64,000 bases of DNA. It comes from DASQUK01 sp963756425 (GTDB lineage: Bacteria > Actinomycetota > Acidimicrobiia > Acidimicrobiales > VFJN01). Made by a program: the position numbers and the translations under genes. The notes under the pieces are model-generated. The model was given only the letters and a program-made list of their open reading frames with translations. It made no database searches and was not told the origin of the DNA. Location: the NCBI GenBank assembly GCA_963756425.1, contig CAVWNW010000019.1, positions 1-64,000 of the forward strand, read 5' to 3'. This document shows, piece by piece, positions 50,635-59,128 of the stretch (the first letter of the stretch is position 1; the number at the start of each line of letters is the position of its first letter).

Positions 50635-52458
50635 ATGGCCACCGACGCCTGGGGCATCGACGACGGGTACTGGGACGCCTCGGGACGGTGGCACACCACC
50701 TCGCCGGAAACCGTCGCCGCGCTGCGCGGGGCGATGGGCGGCGGCGCTGCCGACGGGCCGCCGGAACGTCCCGCCGCCTGGGTCGTGCACGCCGGCCGAG
50801 CGGAGCCCCTGCTCGGTCCCTGCGAACTGGCCCTGGAGGACGGCAGCGAGCTCCGCGCCGAAGCGGAGCTTCCCCGCGACCTACCGATCGGTTACCACGA
50901 GCTCCGCCCGCTGGACGGCGGACCCGCCACCCGCCTGATCGTCACGCCCGGCCGCTGCCACCTGCCCGACGGCTTGCGGGCGTGGCTGTTCACGGTTCAG
51001 CTTCCGGCCTGCCGGTCCGCCACGAGCTGGGGCATCGGCGACCTCGCCGACCTGCGTTCGATCGGCTCCTGGTCCGCCGAGCGGGGTGCCGGCATGGTCG
51101 GGGTCAGCCCCATGCACGCACCCCGACCGGTCGGCCGGGTGGAGGCCAGCCCCTATTCGCCGTCGAGCCGCCGGTGGTTCAACCCCCTGCTGCTGCGCGT
51201 CGAGGAGCTGCCCGGCGCCGGCGCCACGGTCGAGGCGCTCGGCGCCCAGGCGCGGGCGCTGAACGCCAGACCGGTGGTGGACCGGGACGCGGTGTGGGCG
51301 CTCAAGCGGCGCGCGCTCGAACAGCTCTGGGCGGCGCTCGGTCCCGACCTCCGCTTCGAGCGGTGGCGGGCGGAGATGGGCGACGAGCTGGAGACGTACG
51401 CCCGTTTCTGCGCCCTCGCCGAGCACCACGGGTCGCGTTGGCGCGACTGGCCGAGCGAGCATCGCCATCCGTCCGCGGCCGGCGTGGCGTCCTTCGCCGC
51501 CGACCGCGCCGATCGGGTGGCGTTCTGGGCGTGGGTCCAGTTCCTGGTCGACGAACAGATCCAGCGCGCCGAGGAGCCCCTTGCCCTGCTCACGGACCTG
51601 GCGGTGGGCGTGGACCCCGACGGAGCCGATGCGTGGTGCCTCCAGGACCTGCTGGCGCTCGACGTACGGATGGGGGCGCCGCCCGACGAGTTCAACCGGG
51701 CGGGCCAGGACTGGGGGCTGCCCCCGTTCGTGCCCCACGCCCTGCGGGCGGTCGCCTACGAGCCGCTGGCCTCGCTGTGGCGGGCGGCGATGGGACACGG
51801 GGGCGGCCTGCGCATCGACCACGTGATGGGCCTGTTCCGGCTGTTCTGGCTGCCGCCCGGTGGCGCGCCCACCGACGGCGCCTATGTGCGCTACCCCGCC
51901 GACGAACTCCTGGCGGTCCTGGCGATCGAGAGCGTGCGTGCGGGGGCGGTGGTGGTCGGCGAGGACCTCGGCACCGTCGAGGAGGGCGTGCGCGACCGGC
52001 TGCAGGCGGCCGGGCTGCTGTCGTACCGGCTCGTCTGGTTCGAAGAGGCGGGACCCGAGCACTATCCGGCCCAAGCGCTGGGCGCCGTCACCACCCACGA
52101 CCTGCCGACGATCGCCGGCGTGTGGTCGGGCGACGACGCGGGCGATCAGCGGGCAGCGGGCGTCGAACCCGACGAGGCCGCGCTCGGGCGGCTGCGCAGC
52201 AAGCTCGTGTCAACGAGCAGGCTCGACGGCGACTCGCCGGTGGACGAGGTGATCGTCGCCGTGCACCGGAGACTGGCGGCGGCGCCGTGCGCGCTCGTGG
52301 GCGCCACGTTCGAGGACGCCCTGGCGCTCCGCCGGCGGCCCAACCTTCCGGGCACGACCACCGAACGCCCCAACTGGTCGCTCGGTCTGCCGCTGCCGCT
52401 CGAGGACGCGCTGGACGATCCACTGGTGGGGCGGGTGGCGACGGCGCTGCGGCGCTAG
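50635..52458 (+). CDS. malQ: 4-alpha-glucanotransferase (GH77, amylomaltase)
   Basis: A 607-residue enzyme transferring maltodextrin segments between alpha-1,4-glucans. GH77 signatures: SPYSPSSRRWFNPL near 172, the nucleophile Asp in GLRIDHVMGLFRLFW near 390, the acid/base Glu in VVGEDLGTVEEGV near 443, and the third Asp in TTHDLPTIAGVW near 487. It has the N-terminal extension of actinobacterial forms. It is 34 bp downstream of the EamA-like gene and converges with the next gene by a 4-bp overlap. Confidence 0.92.
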   Translation: MATDAWGIDDGYWDASGRWHTTSPETVAALRGAMGGGAADGPPERPAAWVVHAGRAEPLLGPCELALEDGSELRAEAELPRDLPIGYHELRPLDGGPATRLIVTPGRCHLPDGLRAWLFTVQLPACRSATSWGIGDLADLRSIGSWSAERGAGMVGVSPMHAPRPVGRVEASPYSPSSRRWFNPLLLRVEELPGAGATVEALGAQARALNARPVVDRDAVWALKRRALEQLWAALGPDLRFERWRAEMGDELETYARFCALAEHHGSRWRDWPSEHRHPSAAGVASFAADRADRVAFWAWVQFLVDEQIQRAEEPLALLTDLAVGVDPDGADAWCLQDLLALDVRMGAPPDEFNRAGQDWGLPPFVPHALRAVAYEPLASLWRAAMGHGGGLRIDHVMGLFRLFWLPPGGAPTDGAYVRYPADELLAVLAIESVRAGAVVVGEDLGTVEEGVRDRLQAAGLLSYRLVWFEEAGPEHYPAQALGAVTTHDLPTIAGVWSGDDAGDQRAAGVEPDEAALGRLRSKLVSTSRLDGDSPVDEVIVAVHRRLAAAPCALVGATFEDALALRRRPNLPGTTTERPNWSLGLPLPLEDALDDPLVGRVATALRR

Positions 52459-53126
52459 CGCCCCGTCCGACCCGCGCCGTGGGATCGAGCCTCGGCCAGG
52501 ATCTCGCGCACCGTTGCGTCCTGCACCTGGGAGAAGTCGTCGTACCAGGTGCCGACGGCACGGAAGTGGGCGGGCGCCGCCAGGCACACCACACGATCCG
52601 CGGTCTCCGCCACGGTGGCGCAGGCCTCCGGTGAGCCCACCGGAACGGCTACCACCAGCTCCTTCGGCCGCCGGCCCCGGACGACATCCACCGCCACGCG
52701 CATGCTCGCTCCCGTGGCCATGCCGTCGTCGACCAGTATCGCCGTCCGGCCCTCTACCGCAACGGGCGGAGCCCCGTCCCGGAACTGCTCGGCCCGATGA
52801 GCCAGCGCTGCCACATGCCGGCGAGCGAGGACGTCGACATCGATCTCGGTCATGCCCACGGCCGTCATGACGCCGGGGTTGTAGGCGACCTGGCCGTCGT
52901 CGGCGACGGCGGCCAGCGCCAGCTCCTCGTGCCCCGGCACGCCGATCTTGCCGACGACCAGCACGTCGAGCGCCGCCCCCAGCGCCCGCGCCACCTCGGC
53001 GGCCACCGGCACGCCCCCGCGCGGCAGCCCGAGCACCACGGTGCCCTCGCCGGCGAGATCGGCCAGTTCCTCGGCCAGCCGGTGGCCGGCGTCAACGCGG
53101 TCCGCGAACACCACCGCCATACGCAC
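52455..53126 (-). CDS. Phosphoribosyltransferase-domain protein
   Basis: A 223-residue type I phosphoribosyltransferase fold. The PRPP loop is TAILVDDGMATGASMR near residues 129-144. The N-terminal VLGLPRGGVPVAAEVARAL is typical of a family often near stress or dormancy genes. Typical purine enzymes have a different hood, and the nucleobase is unknown, so the substrate is unassigned. GTG 53126 follows GGAAG by 5 bases. ATG 53120 is the alternative. Confidence 0.82.
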   Translation of the reverse strand: MRMAVVFADRVDAGHRLAEELADLAGEGTVVLGLPRGGVPVAAEVARALGAALDVLVVGKIGVPGHEELALAAVADDGQVAYNPGVMTAVGMTEIDVDVLARRHVAALAHRAEQFRDGAPPVAVEGRTAILVDDGMATGASMRVAVDVVRGRRPKELVVAVPVGSPEACATVAETADRVVCLAAPAHFRAVGTWYDDFSQVQDATVREILAEARSHGAGRTGR

Positions 53127-53253
53127 CCATTCTTCCCCCGGGCGCGCCCCTCGACACGATGGAAGCGGCGCAGCCCGCGAAACCTGCCGCGGAATTGGTG
53201 GCCAGGACCACCAGAACCGCGGCAGGAACGCGGATGAGGTGCGCTGACAGCGG

Positions 53254-53328
53254 TGCGGGCGGTGGGATTCGAACCCACACTGTCGGGATTTTGAGGCCCG
53301 TGCCTCCTGCCAATTGGGCTACGCCCGC
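53254..53328 (-). tRNA. tRNA with CAA anticodon (Leu codon) but class I variable loop
   Basis: A 75-nt cloverleaf: 7-bp acceptor GCGGGCG/CGCCCGC, D-arm with GG, T-arm GTGGG-TTCGAAT-CCCAC, discriminator A, no encoded CCA. The anticodon loop is CTCAAAA, giving CAA, which reads the Leu codon TTG. The anticodon stem has a C-U mismatch at its loop-closing pair. The variable loop is only 5 nt (ACAGT), whereas bacterial tRNA-Leu normally has a long arm. Identity is therefore uncertain. Discriminator A fits Leu. Confidence 0.8.
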
Positions 53329-53357
53329 GGACGAACCGACGAGCGTAGCCTGAGCCG

Positions 53358-53489
53358 GTGCGCAGACTGCTCCTCCTGGTGGCCACGGTCGCGATTGCCG
53401 GCCTGCTCGTCTACCGGCAACGGACGATCGACCGGTGGGAGCGAACGCTCGGCATCGCCGACAACTCGGGCGACACCGCACCGGGCTGA
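53358..53489 (+). CDS. Very small membrane-anchored protein
   Basis: A 43-residue protein from GTG 53358. It starts RRLLLLVATVAIAGLLVYRQ, a single hydrophobic helix with basic flanks, followed by a short polar tail ending DTAPG. Similar tiny one-helix proteins lie next to tRNA genes in actinobacteria (for example the DLW-39 family). The DLW motif itself is missing here, so the link is weak. It lies between the tRNA and ogt. Confidence 0.5.
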   Translation: MRRLLLLVATVAIAGLLVYRQRTIDRWERTLGIADNSGDTAPG

Positions 53490-53496
53490 GCCGCCC

Positions 53497-54177
53497 TCAG
53501 CCCAGCAACGCCCCCTCGTGGCGCAGGAGCCAGACCTTGGTGTCGGGGCCGCCGCCATAGCCCCCGAGCGCGCCGCCGGTGCGCAGGACCCGATGGCACG
53601 GCACCACGATGGGGACCGGGTTGGTTGCCATGGCGGAGCCGACCGCGCGGCTTGCCTTGGGGTTGCCCGTCCGCTCGGCCAGCTCCTTGTAGCTGACGGT
53701 GTGGCCATACGGCACGTCGCGCGACAGCGCCTCCAGAACGGTGCGGCGGTAGCCCCGCGACAGCCGACGGTCGACCGGCACGTCGAACCTGCGGCGCCGC
53801 CCGGCGAAGTACTCCTCGAGCTCGCGGCGCACCTCGTCGAGGCGGCCGGGTAGCCGCACGACCCGGGGCGACACCTCGCCGGCCAGCTCCTCCAGTACCC
53901 GCTCGCCGCCGCCGAACTCGATGCGCACCACGCCCGTGGGGGTGGCCGCGAGCGTGAGGGGCCCGATGGGCGTGTCCTCCACGACCCAGCCGACGTCGAC
54001 CAGGCCTTCGGCGTCCGCCCGCCGCAGGGCGGCGTCGACCAGCCCCGTGACGTCGGTGGTGTCGGCCCGGCGGAGCCGCTCGCCCAGGTCGTCCCCGTCG
54101 TCCCGGTCGTCCCCGACGACAGCACCTCGACGGTCGGACCGCCCGCGAACCTCGTTCGTGGAATCCGTGGCGTTCAT
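53497..54177 (-). CDS. ogt: Methylated-DNA-protein cysteine methyltransferase with N-terminal extension
   Basis: A 226-residue suicide DNA repair protein removing alkyl groups from O6-alkylguanine. The acceptor Cys is in IVVPCHRVL near residue 199, the helix-turn-helix is in VPYGHTVSYKELAERTGNPKASRAVG, and GYGGGPDTKVWLLRHEG ends it. The first 65 residues are acidic and polar (GDDRDDGDDLGERLRRAD) and not part of the repair fold. The ATG at 54177 overlaps the sigma factor's stop (ATGA). Coupling suggests co-expression and possible protein contact with the sigma factor. Confidence 0.9.
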   Translation of the reverse strand: MNATDSTNEVRGRSDRRGAVVGDDRDDGDDLGERLRRADTTDVTGLVDAALRRADAEGLVDVGWVVEDTPIGPLTLAATPTGVVRIEFGGGERVLEELAGEVSPRVVRLPGRLDEVRRELEEYFAGRRRRFDVPVDRRLSRGYRRTVLEALSRDVPYGHTVSYKELAERTGNPKASRAVGSAMATNPVPIVVPCHRVLRTGGALGGYGGGPDTKVWLLRHEGALLG

Positions 54178-54641
54178 CGCGTGACCTCCTGACGCAGGCG
54201 TTGCAGGCCCGCCCGCACGTTCTGGCGGGCGGCGTCCTCGCTCGACCCGATGACCGCGGCGATCTCCGCGTACGGCCGATCGAGCAGGTAGCGCTGGACC
54301 ACCGCGGATCGCTGCTTGGGCGGCAGCCGTCGCACGGCGTCCCACAGCTCGGCGTCCACGAGCGTGTCGGCGTCGAGCTGCGGGACCTCGGGGGGATCGG
54401 CGGCCGGCACCGGCTGCCGGACCCGCCTGCGGGCCTGGTCGATGACCTTGCGGTGCGCGATCGTGAAGAGCCAGCCACGCAGGTTGTCCGCGTGGCGCAG
54501 GCCGGGGTAGGACCGCAACGCCGAGATCACCGTCTCTTGGAAGAGATCGTCGCCGTCGTGGCGACCGACGGCGACGACCAGGAACCGGTGCAGGTCCGGT
54601 GCGTGGTCGTCGAGCAGCGACTGGAACGGTGGAAGCGTCAC
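54174..54641 (-). CDS. ECF-type RNA polymerase sigma factor
   Basis: A 155-residue sigma-70-like factor. Region 2 (about 14-75) has DDLFQETVISALRSYPGLR and NLRGWLFTIAHRKVIDQARR, and region 4 (about 100-152) has LPPKQRSAVVQRYLLDRPYAEIAAVIGSSEDAARQNV. No anti-sigma gene follows. Instead ogt is coupled by a 4-bp overlap. GTG 54641 is the likely start. It may control a stress or alkylation response, inferred from context only. Confidence 0.88.
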   Translation of the reverse strand: MTLPPFQSLLDDHAPDLHRFLVVAVGRHDGDDLFQETVISALRSYPGLRHADNLRGWLFTIAHRKVIDQARRRVRQPVPAADPPEVPQLDADTLVDAELWDAVRRLPPKQRSAVVQRYLLDRPYAEIAAVIGSSEDAARQNVRAGLQRLRQEVTR

Positions 54642-54715
54642 CGACTCATCAACGCCCCGGGCACGCCCGCCGTGAGACCCGGCCCGGCGGCGCGGCCCGC
54701 GGCCCGGCGTGACGC

Positions 54716-55168
54716 CTACCCCTCGAGGGCGGCGAGCAGCTTCGTCGGGGTGTCCTTGGGGCTGATCTTGGGCCATACCTCCGCCAGGTTGCCCTTCTCG
54801 TCCACCAGGAACGCCGACCGGACGATGCCCATGAACTTGCGCCCGTACATCGATCGCTCCCCCCACGCGCCGTAGGCGTCGGCGACGGCGTGGTCCGGGT
54901 CGGACAGGAGCGGGAAGCCCAGCCCGTACTTGTCGTCGAAACGCTTCTGCTTCTCGGGCTTGTCGGGGCTGATGCCCAGCACCGCGGTGTCGCCGATGTC
55001 GCCCAGCACGTCGCGCAGCCCGCACGCCTGCGTGGTGCAGCCCGGCGTGTCGGCCTTCGGGTAGAAGTAGACGAGCACCTTCCGGCCCTTCAGGTCCGAG
55101 AGCTTGACGCTCTTGCCGTCCTGGTCGGGCAGCGTGAATGCGGGGGCCTTGTCACCTGTCTCGAGCAT
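54716..55168 (-). CDS. bcp: Thioredoxin-dependent peroxiredoxin, BCP/PrxQ type
   Basis: A 150-residue peroxidase reducing hydrogen and organic peroxides with thioredoxin. The peroxidatic Cys is in PKADTPGCTTQAC near residue 43, and the second Cys five residues later (GCTTQAC) is the PrxQ resolving Cys. The N-terminus MLETGDKAPAFTLPDQDG and C-terminus WPKISPKDTPTKLL are typical. The ATG at 55168 opens the frame. It lies 74 bp upstream of the sigma-ogt pair on the same strand. Confidence 0.94.
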   Translation of the reverse strand: MLETGDKAPAFTLPDQDGKSVKLSDLKGRKVLVYFYPKADTPGCTTQACGLRDVLGDIGDTAVLGISPDKPEKQKRFDDKYGLGFPLLSDPDHAVADAYGAWGERSMYGRKFMGIVRSAFLVDEKGNLAEVWPKISPKDTPTKLLAALEG

Positions 55169-55447
55169 GCCGGTGACCCTACCGGCACCTCATACAGGCC
55201 GAGGTGCCCGCTGGGTTCGTTACCTCCGTCGGCACAGGATCGTCGTTCCGGCTCGTTCCCGTTGACTGTTGGCCGCCTCGACGGGTCCGGTCGTCCGGCT
55301 GGCGCTTACCCTGCGCTGACCTCCAACTACGTTGTGTGGTCTGGCAGGTGGAGGAAGTGAAGTGACGGCCTTCGAGCTTCCATGTCCCCCGACTCGCCCC
55401 CGAAGGGGGCTGGGAGCATCGGTGGCACGGATGGGAATAGGTGCGGG

Positions 55448-56407
55448 GTGAATCGACGCGAGTTCCTGGCCACGGGACTGGGGCTCGTGGGCGCGGCGGC
55501 GACCGCCGGGACGCTGCGTGGGGTGGTGTGGCCGCTGTTGACCGACGAGGACCTGCTGCCCGGGACCGCGCCGGACATCAAGCTCACCCCGCAAGCCTGG
55601 GACACCGCACCGGGCCGTGTGTCGTTCGTGGCGCTGGGTGACAACGGCAGCGGCGGCCGGCAGGCGCTGGCGGTCGCCGAGCGCATGGCCCGGATGTACC
55701 AGACGTCGTCGTACGGGCTGGTGGCTCTCCTCGGGGACATCTGCTACTACGGCAACATCCGCAGACGGTTCGACGCGGTCTTCCGGCGGCCACTGGGGCC
55801 CCTGATCGATGCGGGTGTGAGATTCGAGCTGGCGATCGGCAACCACGACACCGCGCTCCATTTCAGCGACGACGGCCTACAGGCCATCGAGGCACAGCTC
55901 GAGCTGCTGGGTACGCCGGGCCGGTACTACATGGCCAGCCATGGTCCGGTCGATTTCTTCTTCCTCGACTCCAGCATCCCCGGCCTGTACGGACCGAAGG
56001 CGTCCGAGCAGACGGATTGGCTCGACGACGCGCTGGAAAGCTCGACGAACCAGTGGAAGATCGTGGTACTGCACCACCCCCCCTTCTCGTCTGGCCAGCA
56101 CGGCAGCACCCCGGGCGCCCGAAAGCGGCTCGTGCCGTTCCTCGCCCGCCACCACGTCGATCTCGTCCTCAGCGGGCACGACCACGACTACGAGCGCATC
56201 AGGCCGCAGGAGGGCGTCACCTACGTGGTGAGCGGCGGGGGCTGCAAGACGACCCCGGTCGGCCACAGCTCCTTCACCGCGGTGGCGGAACGGACGCTGC
56301 AGTTCCTCCACGTCGACGTCGTCGACGACCGTCTCGACGCCACGTGCGTCCGACCGGACGGCTCGGTCGCGGACCGGTTCACACTGCGAGCCCGGGAGGG
56401 ATCGTGA
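55448..56407 (+). CDS. Tat-exported metallophosphoesterase (purple acid phosphatase-like)
   Basis: A 319-residue exported phosphatase. The twin-arginine signal NRREFLATGLGLVGAAATAG starts at residue 2. Metal-binding motifs: LGDNG near 66, LLGDICYYGN near 93, AIGNHDT near 127, LHHPPFSSGQHG near 203 and SGHDHDYER near 233. It probably releases phosphate from organic esters outside the membrane. GTG 55448 puts the RR motif at the N-terminus. A start 22 codons earlier would bury it. A short GC hairpin lies at 55396-55410 just before it. Confidence 0.87.
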   Translation: MNRREFLATGLGLVGAAATAGTLRGVVWPLLTDEDLLPGTAPDIKLTPQAWDTAPGRVSFVALGDNGSGGRQALAVAERMARMYQTSSYGLVALLGDICYYGNIRRRFDAVFRRPLGPLIDAGVRFELAIGNHDTALHFSDDGLQAIEAQLELLGTPGRYYMASHGPVDFFFLDSSIPGLYGPKASEQTDWLDDALESSTNQWKIVVLHHPPFSSGQHGSTPGARKRLVPFLARHHVDLVLSGHDHDYERIRPQEGVTYVVSGGGCKTTPVGHSSFTAVAERTLQFLHVDVVDDRLDATCVRPDGSVADRFTLRAREGS

Positions 56408-56880
56408 ACCGGCCGGTGACCGACACCGTCGTGGCTGCCGGCTTCGCGCTCGCCGGCTTCGCCGTCGTGGTGGCCCCGGCCCTCTTCATGCGCGTGGGGG
56501 TTCTCGACGCCGGTGTCGGGAGCGTGGACGACGACATCCTGATCGCGAGCGTCCTCGTCGGCCTCGTGCAGGCGGTGCTGGCCTGGAACCGGCTGCATGG
56601 CGAGGAACGGCTCCGCCAGCGCCGGGCGCACGCCTGGATCGCCTCGCTCGACGCCCTCGTCGTCCTCGCGCTCGGCGCGTCGCTTCTCCTCCTGGCCATC
56701 CTCATCTCGTTCCCCGACGAGCACGTAACGCTGGGCGACCGCGGCTTTCCCGTCGTCACCATGTGGGCCGCCATTCAGCTCGTGGCGGTGCTGCTTGCCG
56801 AGGCCACCGCCCGCATCGTGTTGTGGTGGCTCGAACCCCGCGAGGGTCAGTCGACGCCGGCGGCGAGGTCGAAGAGCTGA
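56404..56880 (+). CDS. Integral membrane protein, four helices, unknown function
   Basis: A 158-residue protein with four hydrophobic segments (about 8-30, 45-63, 80-102, 120-142). No catalytic motif is recognised. Its GTG overlaps the phosphatase stop codon (GTGA), so it is made together with that exported enzyme and may support its anchoring or export. That is inference from coupling only. Confidence 0.7.
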   Translation: MNRPVTDTVVAAGFALAGFAVVVAPALFMRVGVLDAGVGSVDDDILIASVLVGLVQAVLAWNRLHGEERLRQRRAHAWIASLDALVVLALGASLLLLAILISFPDEHVTLGDRGFPVVTMWAAIQLVAVLLAEATARIVLWWLEPREGQSTPAARSKS

Positions 56881-56924
56881 GCGCGGGCGGTCGAGGCCGC
56901 CTTCACCGTCGCGGGGTGTCGCGG

Positions 56925-57491
56925 CTACCCGATGCGGCCGAGCAAGGCGAGCATGCGTTCCGTGACCAGCGTCGCGGCCGCCTCGTCGTAGGTGGGCAGG
57001 CTGCTGTCGGTGAACAGGTGGCGATCGCCCGGGTACAGGAACACCTGCGCACCATCGACCGTCTCCTCGAGCTCACGGGCGACGTCGACGTCGCCCAGCT
57101 CGTCGTCCTCCATCACGTGGATCTGGAGCGGGACGCCCTGCGGCCAGGGGCCCCCGAACTCGGAGGGCGGGGCGCTGGCGTGGAGCAGCACGGCACCCTT
57201 CGCACCGGGGCGGGTCTGGGCCAGCATCTGCGCCGGCATGGCCCCGAGGGACATCCCGGCGTACACCATCTCGTTGGGCAGGCCGTCGGCCGCACGCACG
57301 CCCCGCTCCTGCATGGTGTCGAAGCCGATCTTCCGGGCGTAGCCGATGCCGTCGTCGAGCTCGGCGAAGGTCTTGCCGTCGTACAGGTCCGGGGCGTGGA
57401 CGACGTGGCCGGCGGCGCGCAGCTCGTCGGCGAAGGCGAGACAGCCTGCCGTCAGGCCCTGCGCGTGATGGAGGAGCAGGAGCTCAGCCAC
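56925..57491 (-). CDS. Dienelactone hydrolase family protein
   Basis: A 188-residue alpha/beta hydrolase of the DLH family. The nucleophile elbow is YAGMSLGAMPA near 77-87, with Ser where classic dienelactone hydrolases carry Cys. The acid is in MEDDELGD near 128 and the His in GDRHLFTD near 154. The substrate is unknown. The ATG at 57491 begins MAELLLLHHAQG. A second DLH-like gene is at 62828, with similar order but low identity. Confidence 0.85.
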   Translation of the reverse strand: MAELLLLHHAQGLTAGCLAFADELRAAGHVVHAPDLYDGKTFAELDDGIGYARKIGFDTMQERGVRAADGLPNEMVYAGMSLGAMPAQMLAQTRPGAKGAVLLHASAPPSEFGGPWPQGVPLQIHVMEDDELGDVDVARELEETVDGAQVFLYPGDRHLFTDSSLPTYDEAAATLVTERMLALLGRIG

Positions 57492-57568
57492 GCGCGGCGC
57501 CCCGGATCGGCGCCGACGTGATGCCGGCGCGGAGGTCGAGTTGCGTCTGCATGTCGGCCGACCCTACG

Positions 57569-59053
57569 TCATGCGATGGGGGCGTCCGATCGTTGCTCCT
57601 CAGTCGGCGCACCACCCGGCGGGCCGGCGCCAGCGGCCGCAGCGGCGACCGTCACCTGGCGGCAGAGGTCGTCGAGCATCCCGCCGCGTTCCTTCATCCC
57701 GGTCCGGGTCGCGCCGCTGAGCGCCCACGGGCGGAGGCGCTCCAGCGCACCGCCCAGCACCTCGGGCCCGACGGCCTCTCGGGCCACCGCCACCGCCCGC
57801 GCCGGCCCCACCTGGAGCGTGGACGAGGCGAGCAGCTCGGCGACGTCAGTGGCGAGGAGGAGGGATGACGCCGCCAGCTCGCTGAAACCGAAGTCGATCA
57901 CCCACACCACACCGTCGGACGCCAGGAAGACGTTGGCCAGGCGCAGGTCGCGATGGGCGATGCGGTGCTCCCGCAGCCGTCCCACCTGTTCCCAGATCGC
58001 CGTCAGCACGGCGTCCGTGACCTCCTCCGGCTCCAGCCGATCCAGGCTGCGGCCGTCGATGGCCTCGTACGCGAGCACGAACGCGCTCGGGTCGGCGGTG
58101 GCGAACGCCACCAACCGCGGCGTGCGGATGCCGATGTCGCGCGCCGCCAGCGCCACCAGCGCCTCGTGTTCGACGGTGCGCCGGAGGGAGGAGAAGGGGC
58201 GCTCGTCACCGAGGTCTCGGCGATTGACCCAGCGATAGAGGCGGAACAGCAGGTCCGCGCTGCGCTGGTCCTCGCCGAGCGCCTTGACGAACAGCGGCCG
58301 CCCGTCGGCGCCCGTGCCGAAGTAGGGCGTGGAGCCCCGGGCGTCGACGCTCGCCTGCTCCAGCCGAGCAAGCGGCACGCCGACGGCGGCCAGCCCCTCG
58401 GCCAGCGCCTCGCCGGACGGGCGCCGCAGCGGTCCCCCCAGAAGGACCAACACCCCGGCGCCGGCGACCCAGCCGACCAACGCGTTGCGGAAGGAGTCGA
58501 ACGACACGGGCGACGACAGGAACCGCGTCAGGGTTACGCCGACGACCAGAAGCCATCCGACGCGCCGCCAGAGGCGGCTGAGCCAGGGCGCCGCCGCCGT
58601 CAGGACTGCGGTCACGACCGCCACTCCCGAGGCGGTCGGGAAGCCGGCCGCGGTCAACGGCCCCGCCAGCTCGTTGTCGACATCGACGACCGCCCGGGCG
58701 GACCCGGGGGCGAATGTGTCCAGCAGGACCGCAAGGCCCACGGCGACGAGCCCGGCCACCACGACGGTGACCAGCAGGCGCAGGCGGCCATGCCACAGCG
58801 TGACCACCAGCCCGCCCCCGAGCACGACGATGGCCAGAACGCGGGTGCCGACCACGATGGTGTGGACGATCCAGTGCGGCAATGCGTCGAGTCCTTGCAG
58901 CAACTGGGCCGTGAACGTCACGAGGCCGTCGCCGAACAGGGCCTGGACGACGAGCAGGACCGCGAGGAGCGCGGTGGCGGCGCCTAGGCGCAGCACGTCA
59001 GAGGGTGACCGCTCGACCGAGGGCGCCCGTGCCTCGACCACGACCGTGCCCAT
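57569..59053 (-). CDS. Membrane protein fused to kinase-like domain
   Basis: A 494-residue protein. The N-terminal half has about six membrane helices (to about 220), with FPTASGVAVVTAV resembling a degenerate PAP2 motif (His missing). The C-terminal half is a small-kinase fold: the Lys in PLFVKALGED, the catalytic loop HRIAHRDLRLANVFL near 370 and the metal-binding VIDFGFSE. Larger actinobacterial relatives often continue into a lysylphosphatidylglycerol-synthase-type flippase domain. That is absent here. ATG 59053 is preferred over 59095. The substrate is unknown. Confidence 0.75.
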   Translation of the reverse strand: MGTVVVEARAPSVERSPSDVLRLGAATALLAVLLVVQALFGDGLVTFTAQLLQGLDALPHWIVHTIVVGTRVLAIVVLGGGLVVTLWHGRLRLLVTVVVAGLVAVGLAVLLDTFAPGSARAVVDVDNELAGPLTAAGFPTASGVAVVTAVLTAAAPWLSRLWRRVGWLLVVGVTLTRFLSSPVSFDSFRNALVGWVAGAGVLVLLGGPLRRPSGEALAEGLAAVGVPLARLEQASVDARGSTPYFGTGADGRPLFVKALGEDQRSADLLFRLYRWVNRRDLGDERPFSSLRRTVEHEALVALAARDIGIRTPRLVAFATADPSAFVLAYEAIDGRSLDRLEPEEVTDAVLTAIWEQVGRLREHRIAHRDLRLANVFLASDGVVWVIDFGFSELAASSLLLATDVAELLASSTLQVGPARAVAVAREAVGPEVLGGALERLRPWALSGATRTGMKERGGMLDDLCRQVTVAAAAAGAGPPGGAPTEEQRSDAPIA

Positions 59054-59128
59054 GCCCGTAACGTCCGCAGATGGCCCGTTCACGGGCCAAACCATGTCAG
59101 AACCGCCGGCCCTCCGGGGGCATCGCAC

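Noticed and set aside
53159..53353. An open frame coding GGIRTHT and related peptide
   Set aside because: It is the reverse of the tRNA gene. This peptide is a well-known false product of antisense tRNA.
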